The notes: a model not told the origin generated them from the letters alone. Shown: positions 53,175 through 62,263, counted from the first letter of the stretch. The stretch is DNA of 64,000 nucleotides from Roseburia sp. CAG:303 (GCA_000437755.1 FR900145.1:51871-115870); one strand, 5' to 3'. Made by a program: numbers and translations.

Positions 53175-53936
53175 ATGGCATACAGGATTGTGATCGATCC
53201 CGGTCATGGCGGAAGTGACTGGGGAGCAAGTTATGAGGGACGGAAGGAGAAGGATGATAATCTGAACCTTGCACTGGCAGTCGGACGGATTCTTCAGAAT
53301 AATGGTGTGGATATTGAATACACAAGGACAGACGATGTATACAATACACCATTGGAGAAAGCAATGATGGGAAATAATGCCGATGCGGATTTCTTTATTT
53401 CTTTTCACAGAAATGCAACGGGTGTGCCTGAAAAATCAACCGGGATAGAAACACTGGTATTTCAGGACAGCGGAATAAAAGCGGAAATGGCACGCAACAT
53501 AAACAGAGAGCTGGCAAATCTTGGTTTTGAAGACCGCGGAGTAATCGAACGACCGAATCTTGTGGTGCTGAAAAGGACCAAAATGCCGGCATTACTTATA
53601 GAGGCAGGATTTATTGATAATGAAAAGGACAACGCTAAATTTGATGCAGAATTTGATCAGATTGCAGAGGCTATCGCACAGGGCATACTCGAAACCCTTG
53701 ACATGGGAACACTTACTGAGATGCCTCTGTATAAAGTTCAGGTCGGGGCTTATGAGGATAAAAATGATGCTGACCAATTGGTAAGCACCCTGCAGAACCG
53801 GGGATTTGATCCGTATGTCATTTTCCAGAACGGATTATATAAAGTACAAATAGGAGCATTTTCCAGACTGTCCAATGCGGCGGCGATGGAGAACAGGATA
53901 AGGGATGAGGGATTCCCGACCTTCATTACCACCTAA
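53175..53936 (+). CDS. N-acetylmuramoyl-L-alanine amidase with SPOR domain (CwlC-like)
   Basis: 253 residues. Residues 1-178 are an Amidase_3 zinc enzyme: VIDPGHGG (His11), Glu25, FFISFHRNA (His) and LLIEAGFIDN (catalytic Glu). Residues about 185-253 are a SPOR domain with two repeats (YKVQVGAYEDKNDADQL, YKVQIGAFSRLSNAAAM) that binds denuded peptidoglycan. No signal peptide. Size, domain order and lack of signal match B. subtilis CwlC, which lyses the mother cell late in sporulation; the sigma-K-like promoter fits. Other amidase roles remain possible. Confidence 0.87.
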   Translation: MAYRIVIDPGHGGSDWGASYEGRKEKDDNLNLALAVGRILQNNGVDIEYTRTDDVYNTPLEKAMMGNNADADFFISFHRNATGVPEKSTGIETLVFQDSGIKAEMARNINRELANLGFEDRGVIERPNLVVLKRTKMPALLIEAGFIDNEKDNAKFDAEFDQIAEAIAQGILETLDMGTLTEMPLYKVQVGAYEDKNDADQLVSTLQNRGFDPYVIFQNGLYKVQIGAFSRLSNAAAMENRIRDEGFPTFITT

Positions 53937-53970
53937 GAAAAAAAACAGCCTCGGCATGAGGCTGTTTTTT
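53937..53970. terminator. Bidirectional terminator between amidase and argS
   Basis: Stem AAAAAACAGCCTC / GAGGCTGTTTTTT with a 5-base loop; serves converging genes. Confidence 0.85.
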
Positions 53971-53973
53971 GAA

Positions 53974-55749
53974 TTACATACGTTCCGGTGCACTGAATCC
54001 CAGTAAATCAATGCAAGTTTCCAGGGTATGCCTGGTCAGCTTCAGGAGAGCAATAAATCCTGACTGACGTACGGCATCACTTTCTCCCATGATATTATTC
54101 TCGTGGTAGAATTTGTTAAATGCATCGGATAAGTTGTAGATATAAGCACAAATCTTATGCGGGGCAAGTTCACAGTAAGCGGATTCAAATACGGAATTGA
54201 ATCTGACTAATTCCGTCATAAGCTGTTTTTCTGTAGCACTCTGTGTCCGGTTCATCTCATTGCAGTTCTCACAGGAACCGAACTCCTGTGCGTATCTGGC
54301 AAGAATGGATTTGATGCGGACGATCGTGTACAGGATATATGGACCGGTATTTCCTTCAAAAGAGGAGAAACGGTCAATATCAAAGACATAGTCCTTGGAT
54401 GCCTGGTTGGACAGATCACCATATTTTAAGGCGGAGAGTCCTACGATGGAAGCAACCTGTCTTGCCTCATCTTCTGGTAAAGTACGGTTGTCCATGATTT
54501 TTGCGTAGACCGCATCATTGATGGAAGCAATCAGGTTTTCCAGACGCATGACACCGCCTTCACGGGTTTTAAACGGTCGTCCGTCTTTTCCGTTCATCGT
54601 ACCGAAGCCCTGGAAAGTAAGCTCTGTCTGCTCACAGAGTCCGGCCTTCTTTGCGGCACGGAATACCTGGGTAAAATGCATGGACTGACGGTTATCCGCA
54701 ACATAGAGTATCTGATCCGGGTGGTAATCCTGCTCTCTCTGGATGATTGTGGCAAGATCGGAGGTCGCATACAATGCAGCACCATCTGATTTGCGGACAA
54801 TACATGGAGGGATCTCTTTGGTATCCTCTTCGGTTGCAACGTCGATGACCAAAGCTCCCTGACTTTCGTGGGCAAGTCCTTTTTCCAGAAAACCATTAAT
54901 CATATCCGGAATATAAGGATCGGCATCGCTTTCCCCTTTCCATACATCAAAAGAAACATTCAGGTTCTCATAATTTTTCTTTAAATCGGCAACAGAAACA
55001 TTTAAGATATGGTGCCATAAAGCACGATATGCAGGATAACCTTCCTGCAGCTTTAAGGTAGCGGTGTGTGCCTGGTCCTTAAATGCCTCGTCCTTTTTGG
55101 ATTTCTCACTGGCAGCCGGATAAATCTTCTCAAGCTCTGATATGGTAAATGGTGCTTCCGAAGGATATTCTCCCTGATAATTCTCATCAAAGTATACAAG
55201 ATCCGGTTTTTCACAGCGGAGCTGTTCGATGATAAGTCCCATCTGAAGTCCCCAGTCACCGAGATGTACATCTGCAGTTACGGTATCGCCTGCAAAACGG
55301 AAAATCCGCTTCAGGCTTTCGCCGATAACGGCAGAACGGAGATGACCGACATGAAGCGGTTTTGCAACATTCGGTCCGCCATAATCAATGACAATGCGTT
55401 TTGTGGCATCGCTGCGTTCGTATCCGAGTTTTGCGTCCGCTGCCATCTGCTCTGCATAACCGGCAAGAAAGGCAGGACTAAGCACCAGATTGATAAATCC
55501 CGGTTTGACCATCTCAATCATGGAAAACATCTCTGTATTGCCGGATTCCTTTATATAACTGACAATCTCATCTGCAATCATGAAAGGAGCTTTTTTATAC
55601 TCCTTTGCAGCTGCCATTGCACCATTACACTGGTATTCACACAGATCCGGGCGGTTCGATATGGAAACCTTTGCATATTTTCCGTCATATCCGCAGGATG
55701 CAAAAGCTTTTGCAAATTCTTCGGACATTAAATCAAGTAATTTTTTCAT
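53974..55749 (-). CDS. argS: Arginyl-tRNA synthetase
   Basis: 591 residues. Class I synthetase that charges tRNA-Arg. N-terminal Add-1 domain (SNRPDLCEYQCNGAMAAAKE), HIGH-type motif in GGPNVAKPLHVGHLRSAVIGE, the KMSKS-region equivalent FKTREGGVMRLENL (no canonical KMSKS, as often in ArgS), and the DALR anticodon-binding domain (TGPYILYTIVRIKSIL to the end). GGAAGGGA precedes the ATG at 55749. Downstream of a small membrane-protein gene by 21 bases, probably co-transcribed. Confidence 0.97.
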   Translation of the reverse strand: MKKLLDLMSEEFAKAFASCGYDGKYAKVSISNRPDLCEYQCNGAMAAAKEYKKAPFMIADEIVSYIKESGNTEMFSMIEMVKPGFINLVLSPAFLAGYAEQMAADAKLGYERSDATKRIVIDYGGPNVAKPLHVGHLRSAVIGESLKRIFRFAGDTVTADVHLGDWGLQMGLIIEQLRCEKPDLVYFDENYQGEYPSEAPFTISELEKIYPAASEKSKKDEAFKDQAHTATLKLQEGYPAYRALWHHILNVSVADLKKNYENLNVSFDVWKGESDADPYIPDMINGFLEKGLAHESQGALVIDVATEEDTKEIPPCIVRKSDGAALYATSDLATIIQREQDYHPDQILYVADNRQSMHFTQVFRAAKKAGLCEQTELTFQGFGTMNGKDGRPFKTREGGVMRLENLIASINDAVYAKIMDNRTLPEDEARQVASIVGLSALKYGDLSNQASKDYVFDIDRFSSFEGNTGPYILYTIVRIKSILARYAQEFGSCENCNEMNRTQSATEKQLMTELVRFNSVFESAYCELAPHKICAYIYNLSDAFNKFYHENNIMGESDAVRQSGFIALLKLTRHTLETCIDLLGFSAPERM

Positions 55750-55770
55750 GTTAAAATCCCTTCCTGGTAA

Positions 55771-56118
55771 TTATTCTGCACTTTCCGCAGTGGTTTCTTC
55801 TTCAGTCTGGTCTGCACCTTCGGCAGCAGTTGTGTCAGCAGAAGCATCGGAACTGCCGTCCGCTGAAGATGAAGCCTGGTTCAGAAGAGAAGAGAGCTGT
55901 TCAGCACTGAGTGTGATTGTGTTGGCAGAGGTTTCAGAAGATTTGCTTCCCAGTCTGCCGCTTAAGCTTGCTGCAGCAAGGCATACCACTGCAATAAAAG
56001 CAACGGTTACAAGTACAGAAAGAAAAATGTTAATAATTCTTTTCTGTTTTTTCTTTGCAAGCTGTTTTTTTCGGTTCGCTTTTTCTGCTTTTCTTTTATC
56101 AATTTTTTCCTGACTCAT
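55771..56118 (-). CDS. Small single-pass membrane protein of unknown function
   Basis: 115 residues. A very basic N-terminus (KIDKRKAEKANRKKQLAKKK), one membrane helix (about 28-50, NIFLSVLVTVAFIAVVCLAA), and an extracellular Ser/Ala/Thr/Glu-rich tail that is acidic at the end. The tail is low complexity. No family recognised. GGAAGGTA lies before the ATG. First gene of the argS transcription unit, with a promoter at 56157-56185. Confidence 0.7.
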   Translation of the reverse strand: MSQEKIDKRKAEKANRKKQLAKKKQKRIINIFLSVLVTVAFIAVVCLAAASLSGRLGSKSSETSANTITLSAEQLSSLLNQASSSADGSSDASADTTAAEGADQTEEETTAESAE

Positions 56119-56156
56119 TCTTAAGTACCTTCCTCATAAAAATATATAACGATCCC

Positions 56157-56185
56157 ATTATATACTATATTTCTATAGAAATAAA
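56157..56185 (-). promoter_or_regulatory. Promoter of the small membrane protein-argS unit with palindromic spacer
   Basis: On the minus strand: TTTATT (56185-56180), 17-bp spacer, TATAAT (56162-56157). The spacer contains most of a perfect 16-bp palindrome, TATTTCTATAGAAATA at 56168-56183, a possible operator. Confidence 0.5.
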
Positions 56186-56216
56186 GCAGTTTTTACGAAA
56201 AATTAATCTAATTTCC

Positions 56217-56245
56217 TTGTAGTTTCATTCCGGATATGTTAAAAT
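56217..56245 (+). promoter_or_regulatory. Promoter of the NdpA-like gene
   Basis: TTGTAG at 56217-56222, 17-bp spacer, TAAAAT at 56240-56245, divergent from the argS-side promoter. Confidence 0.55.
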
Positions 56246-56300
56246 TATTTCTAATTATGTCATCAGAAAAGAAGACAAATACAACAAGGATGTGAAAGTG

Positions 56301-57323
56301 ATGGAAACAGGAGATATTCAGATAAAAAACGCAATCGTGCATATCATGGACACCAGTCTTGGAATGGCCGTATATTCGGATGTGGAACTGGATTACGGTT
56401 CTGATTTTTCGGACTTTATGAAAAACCATATTGCCAGGGTGTACAATAGCGATGACCTGAAGAAGTGTCGGTTTGAGGAAGGCTCAGAGGTGGCAGAACT
56501 GATACAGGAGGTCATCGAGGAAAAGCGGGATTTCATTTCCATGAGCAGGGAGATGAGCGGAAAATTGTATGAAATTATGCAGGCGAATCCGGATATTCCG
56601 TCCGCAGATTTGCTGATTGCATATTTTGAAATTGGGACAAATCCGAATCTTGCTATATTGAAGATGAATTATAAAGAGAGTTACACACATTCCACGGCGG
56701 CGGGGGAGAATGGCAATGTAAACACCATTATCAGATACCGTTCCACACTGCCGGGAGGCACGCAGAAACTTACGGAAGCTGCGATTATCAATCTGTCGGA
56801 TTTCGGAATCCGTCTGCTTGAGAAGAAATACGAGGTCAATGGGGCGAAGGAGAATTACTTCTCCGGAAGATATTTGCAATGTACCACGAAGATGTCACAG
56901 AAAGCAAAACTGGCGGTCGTAGAGAAGGCAGTCGAAGCGGTTCAGAGGGAATTCCTGAATGAATCTGAACAGTTTGAAGAACATATGAAGGCAAAGAGCA
57001 TCATTCACCAGGAGATAGAAGAGCAGGGCAGTATCAGCATACCGGAAGTCACGGCAAAGGTATTCGGAAATCAGGAAGCCATGCAGGAAAAATTCCGTGA
57101 GAAGATTGAGAAATATAATATCTCGGAAGAAGAAGTGATCGAACCGAAGAATGAAACGACCGTAAAGAAGTTTGCAAAGCAGCATCTTACCACGGATACG
57201 GGAATCGAAATCAAGATACCGATGGAACAGTATAACAGTACCGATAACATTGAATTTATGACGAATGAGGACGGAACGATCTCCGTACTGATTAAAAATA
57301 TCGGACATATTACATCAAAGTAA
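56301..57323 (+). CDS. NdpA-family nucleoid-associated protein
   Basis: About 340 residues. Matches the 37-kDa nucleoid-associated protein family (NdpA/YejK): IKNAIVHIMDTSLGMAVYSDVELD at the N-terminus, ADLLIAYFEIGTNPNLAILKMNYKESYTH in the middle. Family members bind nucleoid DNA; the role in Firmicutes is poorly known. ATG 56301 is preferred (AAGGA at 56286-56290); GTG codons at 56292 and 56298 are alternatives. Ten bases separate it from the CPBP protease gene. Confidence 0.82.
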   Translation: METGDIQIKNAIVHIMDTSLGMAVYSDVELDYGSDFSDFMKNHIARVYNSDDLKKCRFEEGSEVAELIQEVIEEKRDFISMSREMSGKLYEIMQANPDIPSADLLIAYFEIGTNPNLAILKMNYKESYTHSTAAGENGNVNTIIRYRSTLPGGTQKLTEAAIINLSDFGIRLLEKKYEVNGAKENYFSGRYLQCTTKMSQKAKLAVVEKAVEAVQREFLNESEQFEEHMKAKSIIHQEIEEQGSISIPEVTAKVFGNQEAMQEKFREKIEKYNISEEEVIEPKNETTVKKFAKQHLTTDTGIEIKIPMEQYNSTDNIEFMTNEDGTISVLIKNIGHITSK

Positions 57324-57332
57324 GGATAAAAT

Positions 57333-58190
57333 ATGAGAACACAGGACAGCTTTGAACTGAAAGTGCTGCGGGCACTATTGCCATTAATTATCTATTACGG
57401 AGTGCAGCTTGTCGTACAGGCAATATTTGGAATCTATGCCATGTGGTATAAATTCGTGGATATCGGGCAGAGTGATACCAGACATTATCTGCTTGGCTAT
57501 CAGTATTTTGATAATATCCAGGAATATCTCCAGCAGCATAGTCTGGTCATTCTGTTCCTTGCGGCGGTGATTACCTGTCCGATCCTGCTTCTCATCAGCC
57601 GCAGAAGCAGTGAGGCGGATATGCACTGGGAGCCGGCGGGAATCCGTGCTTCGGGAATCATCCTGTTTTTCGGGATATTTACAAGCGGCGCACTGGGAAA
57701 AGCAGTAACACTTCTTCCGCTTGGCAGGGCTGGGGAAGAATACAGCACTGTATCAGAGAATTTTTTAAGCAATCCATTGCTTTTCCAGATTCTGACATTA
57801 TGCATCGTGGCACCGGTCATCGAAGAAATCGTTTTTCGCGGCATGATGTACGACCGGCTGTGCGAATATACCAAAGAAGAAAATGCAATACTGCTCTCAT
57901 CCCTGCTCTTTGGGATTTACCACGGAAATCTGACGCAGGGCATTTATGCGGGACTGCTTGGCATCTTCCTCTGCATAGCCAGAGAGCGCTGTCATACCAT
58001 GACAGCACCGGTTCTGTTGCACATGAGCTGCAACACAACGGCATTCATTATGATGTATCTGCCGGTTTGTGAAAAAATAAACAATGTATTGCTGTCAAAA
58101 ATTATTATTATGTTGCTGGAATTCATAGGAATGGGAGTGTTTGCATTTCTATTTATGCGTAATACGGACAAGGAACAGGAGGAAACGTAG
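57333..58190 (+). CDS. CPBP-family intramembrane metalloprotease
   Basis: 285 residues with seven to eight membrane segments. CPBP (CAAX protease/bacteriocin-processing) motifs: VIEEIVFRG (Glu pair plus Arg), FGIYHGN (His) and LLHMSCNTTAF (His and Asn). Substrate unknown; family members process lipids, signal peptides or bacteriocins. A stretch of AGGAGG inside its 3' end serves the next gene, which starts two bases after the stop codon. Confidence 0.88.
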   Translation: MRTQDSFELKVLRALLPLIIYYGVQLVVQAIFGIYAMWYKFVDIGQSDTRHYLLGYQYFDNIQEYLQQHSLVILFLAAVITCPILLLISRRSSEADMHWEPAGIRASGIILFFGIFTSGALGKAVTLLPLGRAGEEYSTVSENFLSNPLLFQILTLCIVAPVIEEIVFRGMMYDRLCEYTKEENAILLSSLLFGIYHGNLTQGIYAGLLGIFLCIARERCHTMTAPVLLHMSCNTTAFIMMYLPVCEKINNVLLSKIIIMLLEFIGMGVFAFLFMRNTDKEQEET

Positions 58191-58191
58191 G

Positions 58192-59337
58192 ATGTACGAC
58201 TGTATTATTATAGGAAGCGGATGTGCCGGGGCTGTAACAGCCAATATACTGGCACAGAAAGGAAAGAAAGTATTAGTAATTGAGAAACGTTCCCACATTG
58301 GCGGGAACTGTTATGATGAAAAAGAAGAGCACGGGATTCTGGTGCATAAATACGGCCCACATATTTTTCATACAAACAGCAGAAAAGTATATGATTATTT
58401 ATCCAGGTATACCAGCTGGTATGATTATCGGCATGAAGTGGAAGGATATATACATGGACAGTATATACCGGTTCCGTTTAATCTGAATTCCCTGAAACTG
58501 GTATACGGGGAAGAAAAAGCAGCTGCTCTTACGGAGAAGCTGATCCGGGAATACGGGGAAGGAACGAAAGTACCGATCTTAAAACTGCGGGAAAATGAAG
58601 ATCCGGATATCCGGGCGATTGCGGAATATGTTTATCAGAATATTTTCCTTAAATATACCATGAAACAGTGGGGACAGAAGCCGGAAGAGATCGATCCGGC
58701 GGTAACGGGAAGAGTCCCGGTTCTGATTTCTTATGATAACCGTTATTTCCAGGATGCATACCAGGGAATGCCGGCGGATGGTTATACCCCGATGTTTGAG
58801 CATATGCTGGCGGATGAGAATATCGATGTCCTTACCGGAACCGATGCACTCGGGCTGTTGGACTTTACAGGAGAAAAAATTCTGTATCAGGGAAAGGAAT
58901 TTGAAGGCCCGGTTATTTATACCGGTCCGATCGATGAATTATTCGGATGCTGTTTTGGAAGACTTCCATACCGAAGTCTTAGATTTGCATCGGAATACTA
59001 CGAAATAGACAGCTGGCAGCCGAAGGCGGTCATCAATTACACCGTAAGCGAGGAATACACCAGAATTACGGAATTTAAGAAACTCACGGGGCAGCAGTGC
59101 GATGGAACCGTGATTATGAGAGAATATCCGATGTCATATATGGCACAGCCGGGACAGATTCCGTATTATGCAATTATCAATGAAGAGAATAACCGGCTGT
59201 ATGAGAAATACAGGCAGCAGGCAGGAAAGTATTCAAACCTTTACCTGCTGGGAAGATTGGCGGAATACAAATATTACAATATTGATGCAATCGTGGAAAA
59301 AGCACTGGAAATGGCAGAACGCATCGGAGAGGAATAG
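58192..59337 (+). CDS. glf: UDP-galactopyranose mutase
   Basis: 381 residues. Converts UDP-galactopyranose to UDP-galactofuranose, the donor for galactofuranose in surface glycans. FAD-binding GSGCAGAVTANILAQKG, then GGNCYDE and KYGPHIFHTNS; TMKQWGQKPEEIDPAVTGRVPV and DGYTPMFEHML are family hallmarks. Start ATG 58192 follows AGGAGG; an in-frame upstream ATG at 58141 lies inside the previous gene. A GT2 glycosyltransferase gene follows after two bases, making a glycan-synthesis pair. Confidence 0.95.
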   Translation: MYDCIIIGSGCAGAVTANILAQKGKKVLVIEKRSHIGGNCYDEKEEHGILVHKYGPHIFHTNSRKVYDYLSRYTSWYDYRHEVEGYIHGQYIPVPFNLNSLKLVYGEEKAAALTEKLIREYGEGTKVPILKLRENEDPDIRAIAEYVYQNIFLKYTMKQWGQKPEEIDPAVTGRVPVLISYDNRYFQDAYQGMPADGYTPMFEHMLADENIDVLTGTDALGLLDFTGEKILYQGKEFEGPVIYTGPIDELFGCCFGRLPYRSLRFASEYYEIDSWQPKAVINYTVSEEYTRITEFKKLTGQQCDGTVIMREYPMSYMAQPGQIPYYAIINEENNRLYEKYRQQAGKYSNLYLLGRLAEYKYYNIDAIVEKALEMAERIGEE

Positions 59338-59339
59338 AT

Positions 59340-60356
59340 ATGAAGTTATTAAGTGTAGCAGTACCATGTTATAATTCACAGGACTATATGGAACATTGTG
59401 TGGAAACACTTGTCAGCGGCGGGGAAGAAGTGGAAGTGATCATTGTAAATGACGGATCAAAAGACGGAACGCATGATCTGGTAGTGAAATTAAGCGAAAA
59501 ATATCCGTCCATCGTTACTTTCGTAGATCAGGAAAATGGCGGACATGGCGAAGCTGTCAATACCGGGCTTGCACATGCCAATGGTGTATTCTTTAAAGTG
59601 GTGGACAGCGATGACTGGGTGGATGAAGACGCATTGAAGAAAGTCTTAAATACCCTGCGCTATATGGTGGAACATGAAAAGAACCTGGATATGCTTCTGG
59701 CAAATTTTGTGTATGACAAGCAGGGGGCAAAGCATAAGAAAGTTATGAAGTATAAGAATATATTTCCAGTGAAGCACATTACCCACTGGGAAGGATATGT
59801 GCATTTTCGTAAATCGCAGTATATTTTGATGCATTCCGTGATTTACCGCACACAGATGCTCCGGGAATGTGGATTAACACTGCCCGCACATACATTCTAT
59901 GTGGATAACATCTTTGTATTTCATCCACTGCCATATGTAAAAAAGATTTGTTATATCGATGTGGATCTGTATCATTATTTTATCGGCAGGGAAGATCAGT
60001 CCGTTAATGAGAGTGTAATGATATCAAGAATCGATCAGCATATCCGGGTTGCAAAAATCATGATACAGGATTATCTTGGCATGGAAGTGGAAAGCAGGAA
60101 TCTGGACCGCTATATGCTTCAGTATCTTGATATGATGATGTGCATTGCATCCATTATGCTTATCCGGGATGGAAGTGAGGAAGCACTTAGGAAAAAGGAA
60201 GCACTCTGGAAATGGTTGGAAGATACGGATCAGAAACTTTATCACAGGCTGCGCCATTCCGTATTCGGTGTGTGGATGAATCTTCCGGGAAAGGTTGGAA
60301 GAGGACTTTCCGTGGCTGGTTACAAGGCTGCACAGAAGATATTCGGATTTAACTAG
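59340..60356 (+). CDS. Glycosyltransferase family 2
   Basis: 338 residues. GT-A fold: LLSVAVPCYNSQDYMEHCVETL, IIVNDGSKDGT, ENGGHGEAVNTGL, and DSDDWVDEDAL (the DXD-type metal site). The C-terminal half is helical without membrane spans. It adds a sugar to a surface glycan; with glf directly upstream, galactofuranose is a plausible donor sugar (inference). Confidence 0.9.
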   Translation: MKLLSVAVPCYNSQDYMEHCVETLVSGGEEVEVIIVNDGSKDGTHDLVVKLSEKYPSIVTFVDQENGGHGEAVNTGLAHANGVFFKVVDSDDWVDEDALKKVLNTLRYMVEHEKNLDMLLANFVYDKQGAKHKKVMKYKNIFPVKHITHWEGYVHFRKSQYILMHSVIYRTQMLRECGLTLPAHTFYVDNIFVFHPLPYVKKICYIDVDLYHYFIGREDQSVNESVMISRIDQHIRVAKIMIQDYLGMEVESRNLDRYMLQYLDMMMCIASIMLIRDGSEEALRKKEALWKWLEDTDQKLYHRLRHSVFGVWMNLPGKVGRGLSVAGYKAAQKIFGFN

Positions 60357-60420
60357 AATCGTCAAAAATGGGGATAAAAAAGATAAAATAAAAAAAATTG
60401 AAAAAATTGAAAAAAAGTTG

Positions 60421-60449
60421 TTGACAAATCCGGATTAAGAGTGTATACT
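60421..60449 (+). promoter_or_regulatory. tRNA operon promoter
   Basis: TTGACA at 60421-60426, 17-bp spacer, TATACT at 60444-60449, 35 bases before tRNA-Val. Confidence 0.85.
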
Positions 60450-60483
60450 ACCAAAGTAGTCTGATGGAGGCGAACAAAGATGT

Positions 60484-60556
60484 GGGATCTTAGCTCAGCT
60501 GGGAGAGCATCTGCCTTACAAGCAGAGGGTCATAGGTTCGAGCCCTATAGGTCCCA
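60484..60556 (+). tRNA. tRNA-Val (anticodon TAC)
   Basis: 73 bases. Acceptor GGGATCT / AGGTCCC plus discriminator A, D-arm TAGCTCAGCTGGGAGAGC, anticodon loop CTTACAA, T-arm GGTTCGAGCC. CCA is not encoded. Confidence 0.95.
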
Positions 60557-60585
60557 TCCTTTTAAGTTTTGATTAGGCGATATAT

Positions 60586-60659
60586 GGCTAAGTAGCTCAG
60601 TTGGCTAGAGCACGCGGTTCATACCCGCGGTGTCAGGGGTTCGAATCCCTTCTTAGCCA
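60586..60659 (+). tRNA. tRNA-Met (anticodon CAT)
   Basis: 74 bases. Acceptor GGCTAAG / CTTAGCC plus A, D-arm TAGCTCAGTTGGCTAGAGC, anticodon stem-loop CGCGGTTCATACCCGCG, T-arm GGGTTCGAATCCC. The fully paired acceptor start and the loop resemble elongator tRNA-Met; tRNA-Ile with lysidine is the less likely alternative. CCA is not encoded. Confidence 0.9.
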
Positions 60660-60671
60660 TTACGACATGGG

Positions 60672-60705
60672 AAGCTCCGGAACAGGGAATGTTCTGGAGC
60701 TTTTT
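60672..60705 (+). terminator. tRNA operon terminator
   Basis: Stem AAGCTCCGGAAC / GTTCTGGAGCTT with a 7-base loop, then TTT. Confidence 0.85.
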
Positions 60706-60764
60706 GGTGTAATGGAAAAAATCCGTTACAGAAGAACTCTGATGATGGAAGAAAAGAGGTATAT

Positions 60765-61313
60765 ATGAGAATTGGAATGGGATATGATGTTCACAGACTG
60801 GAAGAGGGAAGAAAGCTGATACTTGGCGGTGTGGAAATTCCATATGAAAAAGGCCTGCTGGGACATTCTGATGCGGATGTCCTGGTGCATGCCATCATGG
60901 ATGCACTGCTCGGTGCGGCTGCACTGGGCGATATCGGAAAACATTTTCCGGATACCGATCCAAAATACAAGGGAATTTCGAGTATTCTCCTTCTGGAGCA
61001 TGTGGGGAAATTACTGGAAGAACACTGCTATATCATTGGCAATATTGATGCGACCATTATCGCACAGCATCCGAAACTTGCTCCTTACCGGGAAGAAATG
61101 ACGGAGAACATTGCAAAGGCACTTAAAATCAGAAAAGACCAGATTTGTGTGAAAGCAACCACAGAAGAGGGTCTTGGTTTTACCGGGCGGGGAGAAGGCA
61201 TTGCATCGCAGGCGATCGCGCTGATCGAAACTGTTGAAAATTATATCTATGGGGATGGAATAACAGCAGGAAATACAGGCGGGTGTGCCAGCTGCGGCGG
61301 CTGCATGAGATAG
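60765..61313 (+). CDS. ispF: 2-C-methyl-D-erythritol 2,4-cyclodiphosphate synthase
   Basis: 182 residues. Enzyme of the MEP isoprenoid pathway. GYDVHRL (metal ligands Asp8, His10), [21 protein letters not shown] (His near 42), [11 protein letters not shown] and [16 protein letters not shown]. The core ends near residue 157; the last 25 residues are an extension ending [11 protein letters not shown] with three cysteines. GAGGT precedes the ATG. Next gene starts 21 bases on. Confidence 0.96.
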   Translation: MRIGMGYDVHRLEEGRKLILGGVEIPYEKGLLGHSDADVLVHAIMDALLGAAALGDIGKHFPDTDPKYKGISSILLLEHVGKLLEEHCYIIGNIDATIIAQHPKLAPYREEMTENIAKALKIRKDQICVKATTEEGLGFTGRGEGIASQAIALIETVENYIYGDGITAGNTGGCASCGGCMR

Positions 61314-61333
61314 GTGAGAACAGGAGATTTTTC

Positions 61334-62263
61334 ATGAGTAACTATGAATTAAAGGAAATGAAATATGAGGATTACTGGGAATTAAGAGCATTATTTTCTT
61401 TAAGATATGCGCAGACCTGTGAGAATATTATCACAAATAGTTATATCTGGAAGGATTATTACAAAGCGAGATACGTTACGGATGGAAAGGGGCTGTTCTG
61501 GATCTACAGGCTTCAGGACGAATACTTTACAGCTTCCCCGGTGTGTGCGGACAAAGATGTAAAAAAATACTTTGAAATGGCACAGGATTATTTTCATACA
61601 GAACGAAAGTGTAAGCTGGTGATGTATACCGTTGATGAAAAACTGATCCGGCAGCTTGAACTACTGATCCGGCAGCTTGACCTGCCGCAGGATCGCTATA
61701 CGGTCGAAGAAGACAGAAGATATTTTGACTATGTCTACGATGCGGACGCATTAAGGCGGCTGGCAGGAAAGAAATACCATAAAAAGAAAAATCATGTAAA
61801 TGCATTTTATAAAGAATATGAAGGCAGATATGAGTGCAGGGTAATGATGGCGGAGGATGCGGATATTATCAGTGAATACCTTGACAAATGGCATGCCATG
61901 AGAAATATTGAAGATGAGTATCACAGGGATGATTACGAACTGAAAGGAATAAAAGAGCTGATCCGGCATAGTAATGATATGAACCTTGATATGTTTGGAG
62001 TGTTTATTGATGGAAAATTAGAAGCATTTACACTGGGAACTTATCTGAAAAGAGAGGAAACAGCATATATTCATGTCGAGAAAGCAAATCCGGAGATCCG
62101 GGGGCTGTATCCGTTTATCAACCAGCAGTTTCTTATACACTGTTTCCCGACTGCAAAATGGGTTAACAGAGAAGATGATATGGGACTGGAAGGTCTGCGG
62201 AAAGCGAAAATGTCATACAACCCTGCATTTATGGCGAAAAAATATAATGTTTATGAAAAATAA
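61334..62263 (+). CDS. DUF2156-type protein (GNAT-fold, phosphatidylglycerol lysyltransferase C-terminal-like)
   Basis: 309 residues. Contains KKYHKKKNHVNAFYKEYEGRYECR and EAFTLGTYLKREETAYIHVEKANPEIRGLYPFINQQF, typical of DUF2156 proteins with two GNAT-like folds. Related domains transfer amino acids from tRNA to lipids; this one lacks membrane helices and its substrate is unknown. CAGGAG precedes ATG 61334. A 17-base sequence is repeated in tandem 21 bases apart (61643-61659 and 61664-61680), giving LIRQLEL-LIRQLDL. Confidence 0.75.
   Translation: MSNYELKEMKYEDYWELRALFSLRYAQTCENIITNSYIWKDYYKARYVTDGKGLFWIYRLQDEYFTASPVCADKDVKKYFEMAQDYFHTERKCKLVMYTVDEKLIRQLELLIRQLDLPQDRYTVEEDRRYFDYVYDADALRRLAGKKYHKKKNHVNAFYKEYEGRYECRVMMAEDADIISEYLDKWHAMRNIEDEYHRDDYELKGIKELIRHSNDMNLDMFGVFIDGKLEAFTLGTYLKREETAYIHVEKANPEIRGLYPFINQQFLIHCFPTAKWVNREDDMGLEGLRKAKMSYNPAFMAKKYNVYEK

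Noticed and set aside
53974..56118. T-box leader upstream of argS
   Set aside because: The region before the unit (56119-56160) is too short and lacks the T-box consensus.
60586..60659. tRNA-Ile (CAT with lysidine) instead of tRNA-Met
   Set aside because: Anticodon arm and body resemble elongator tRNA-Met; only a dedicated model could fully exclude tRNA-Ile.
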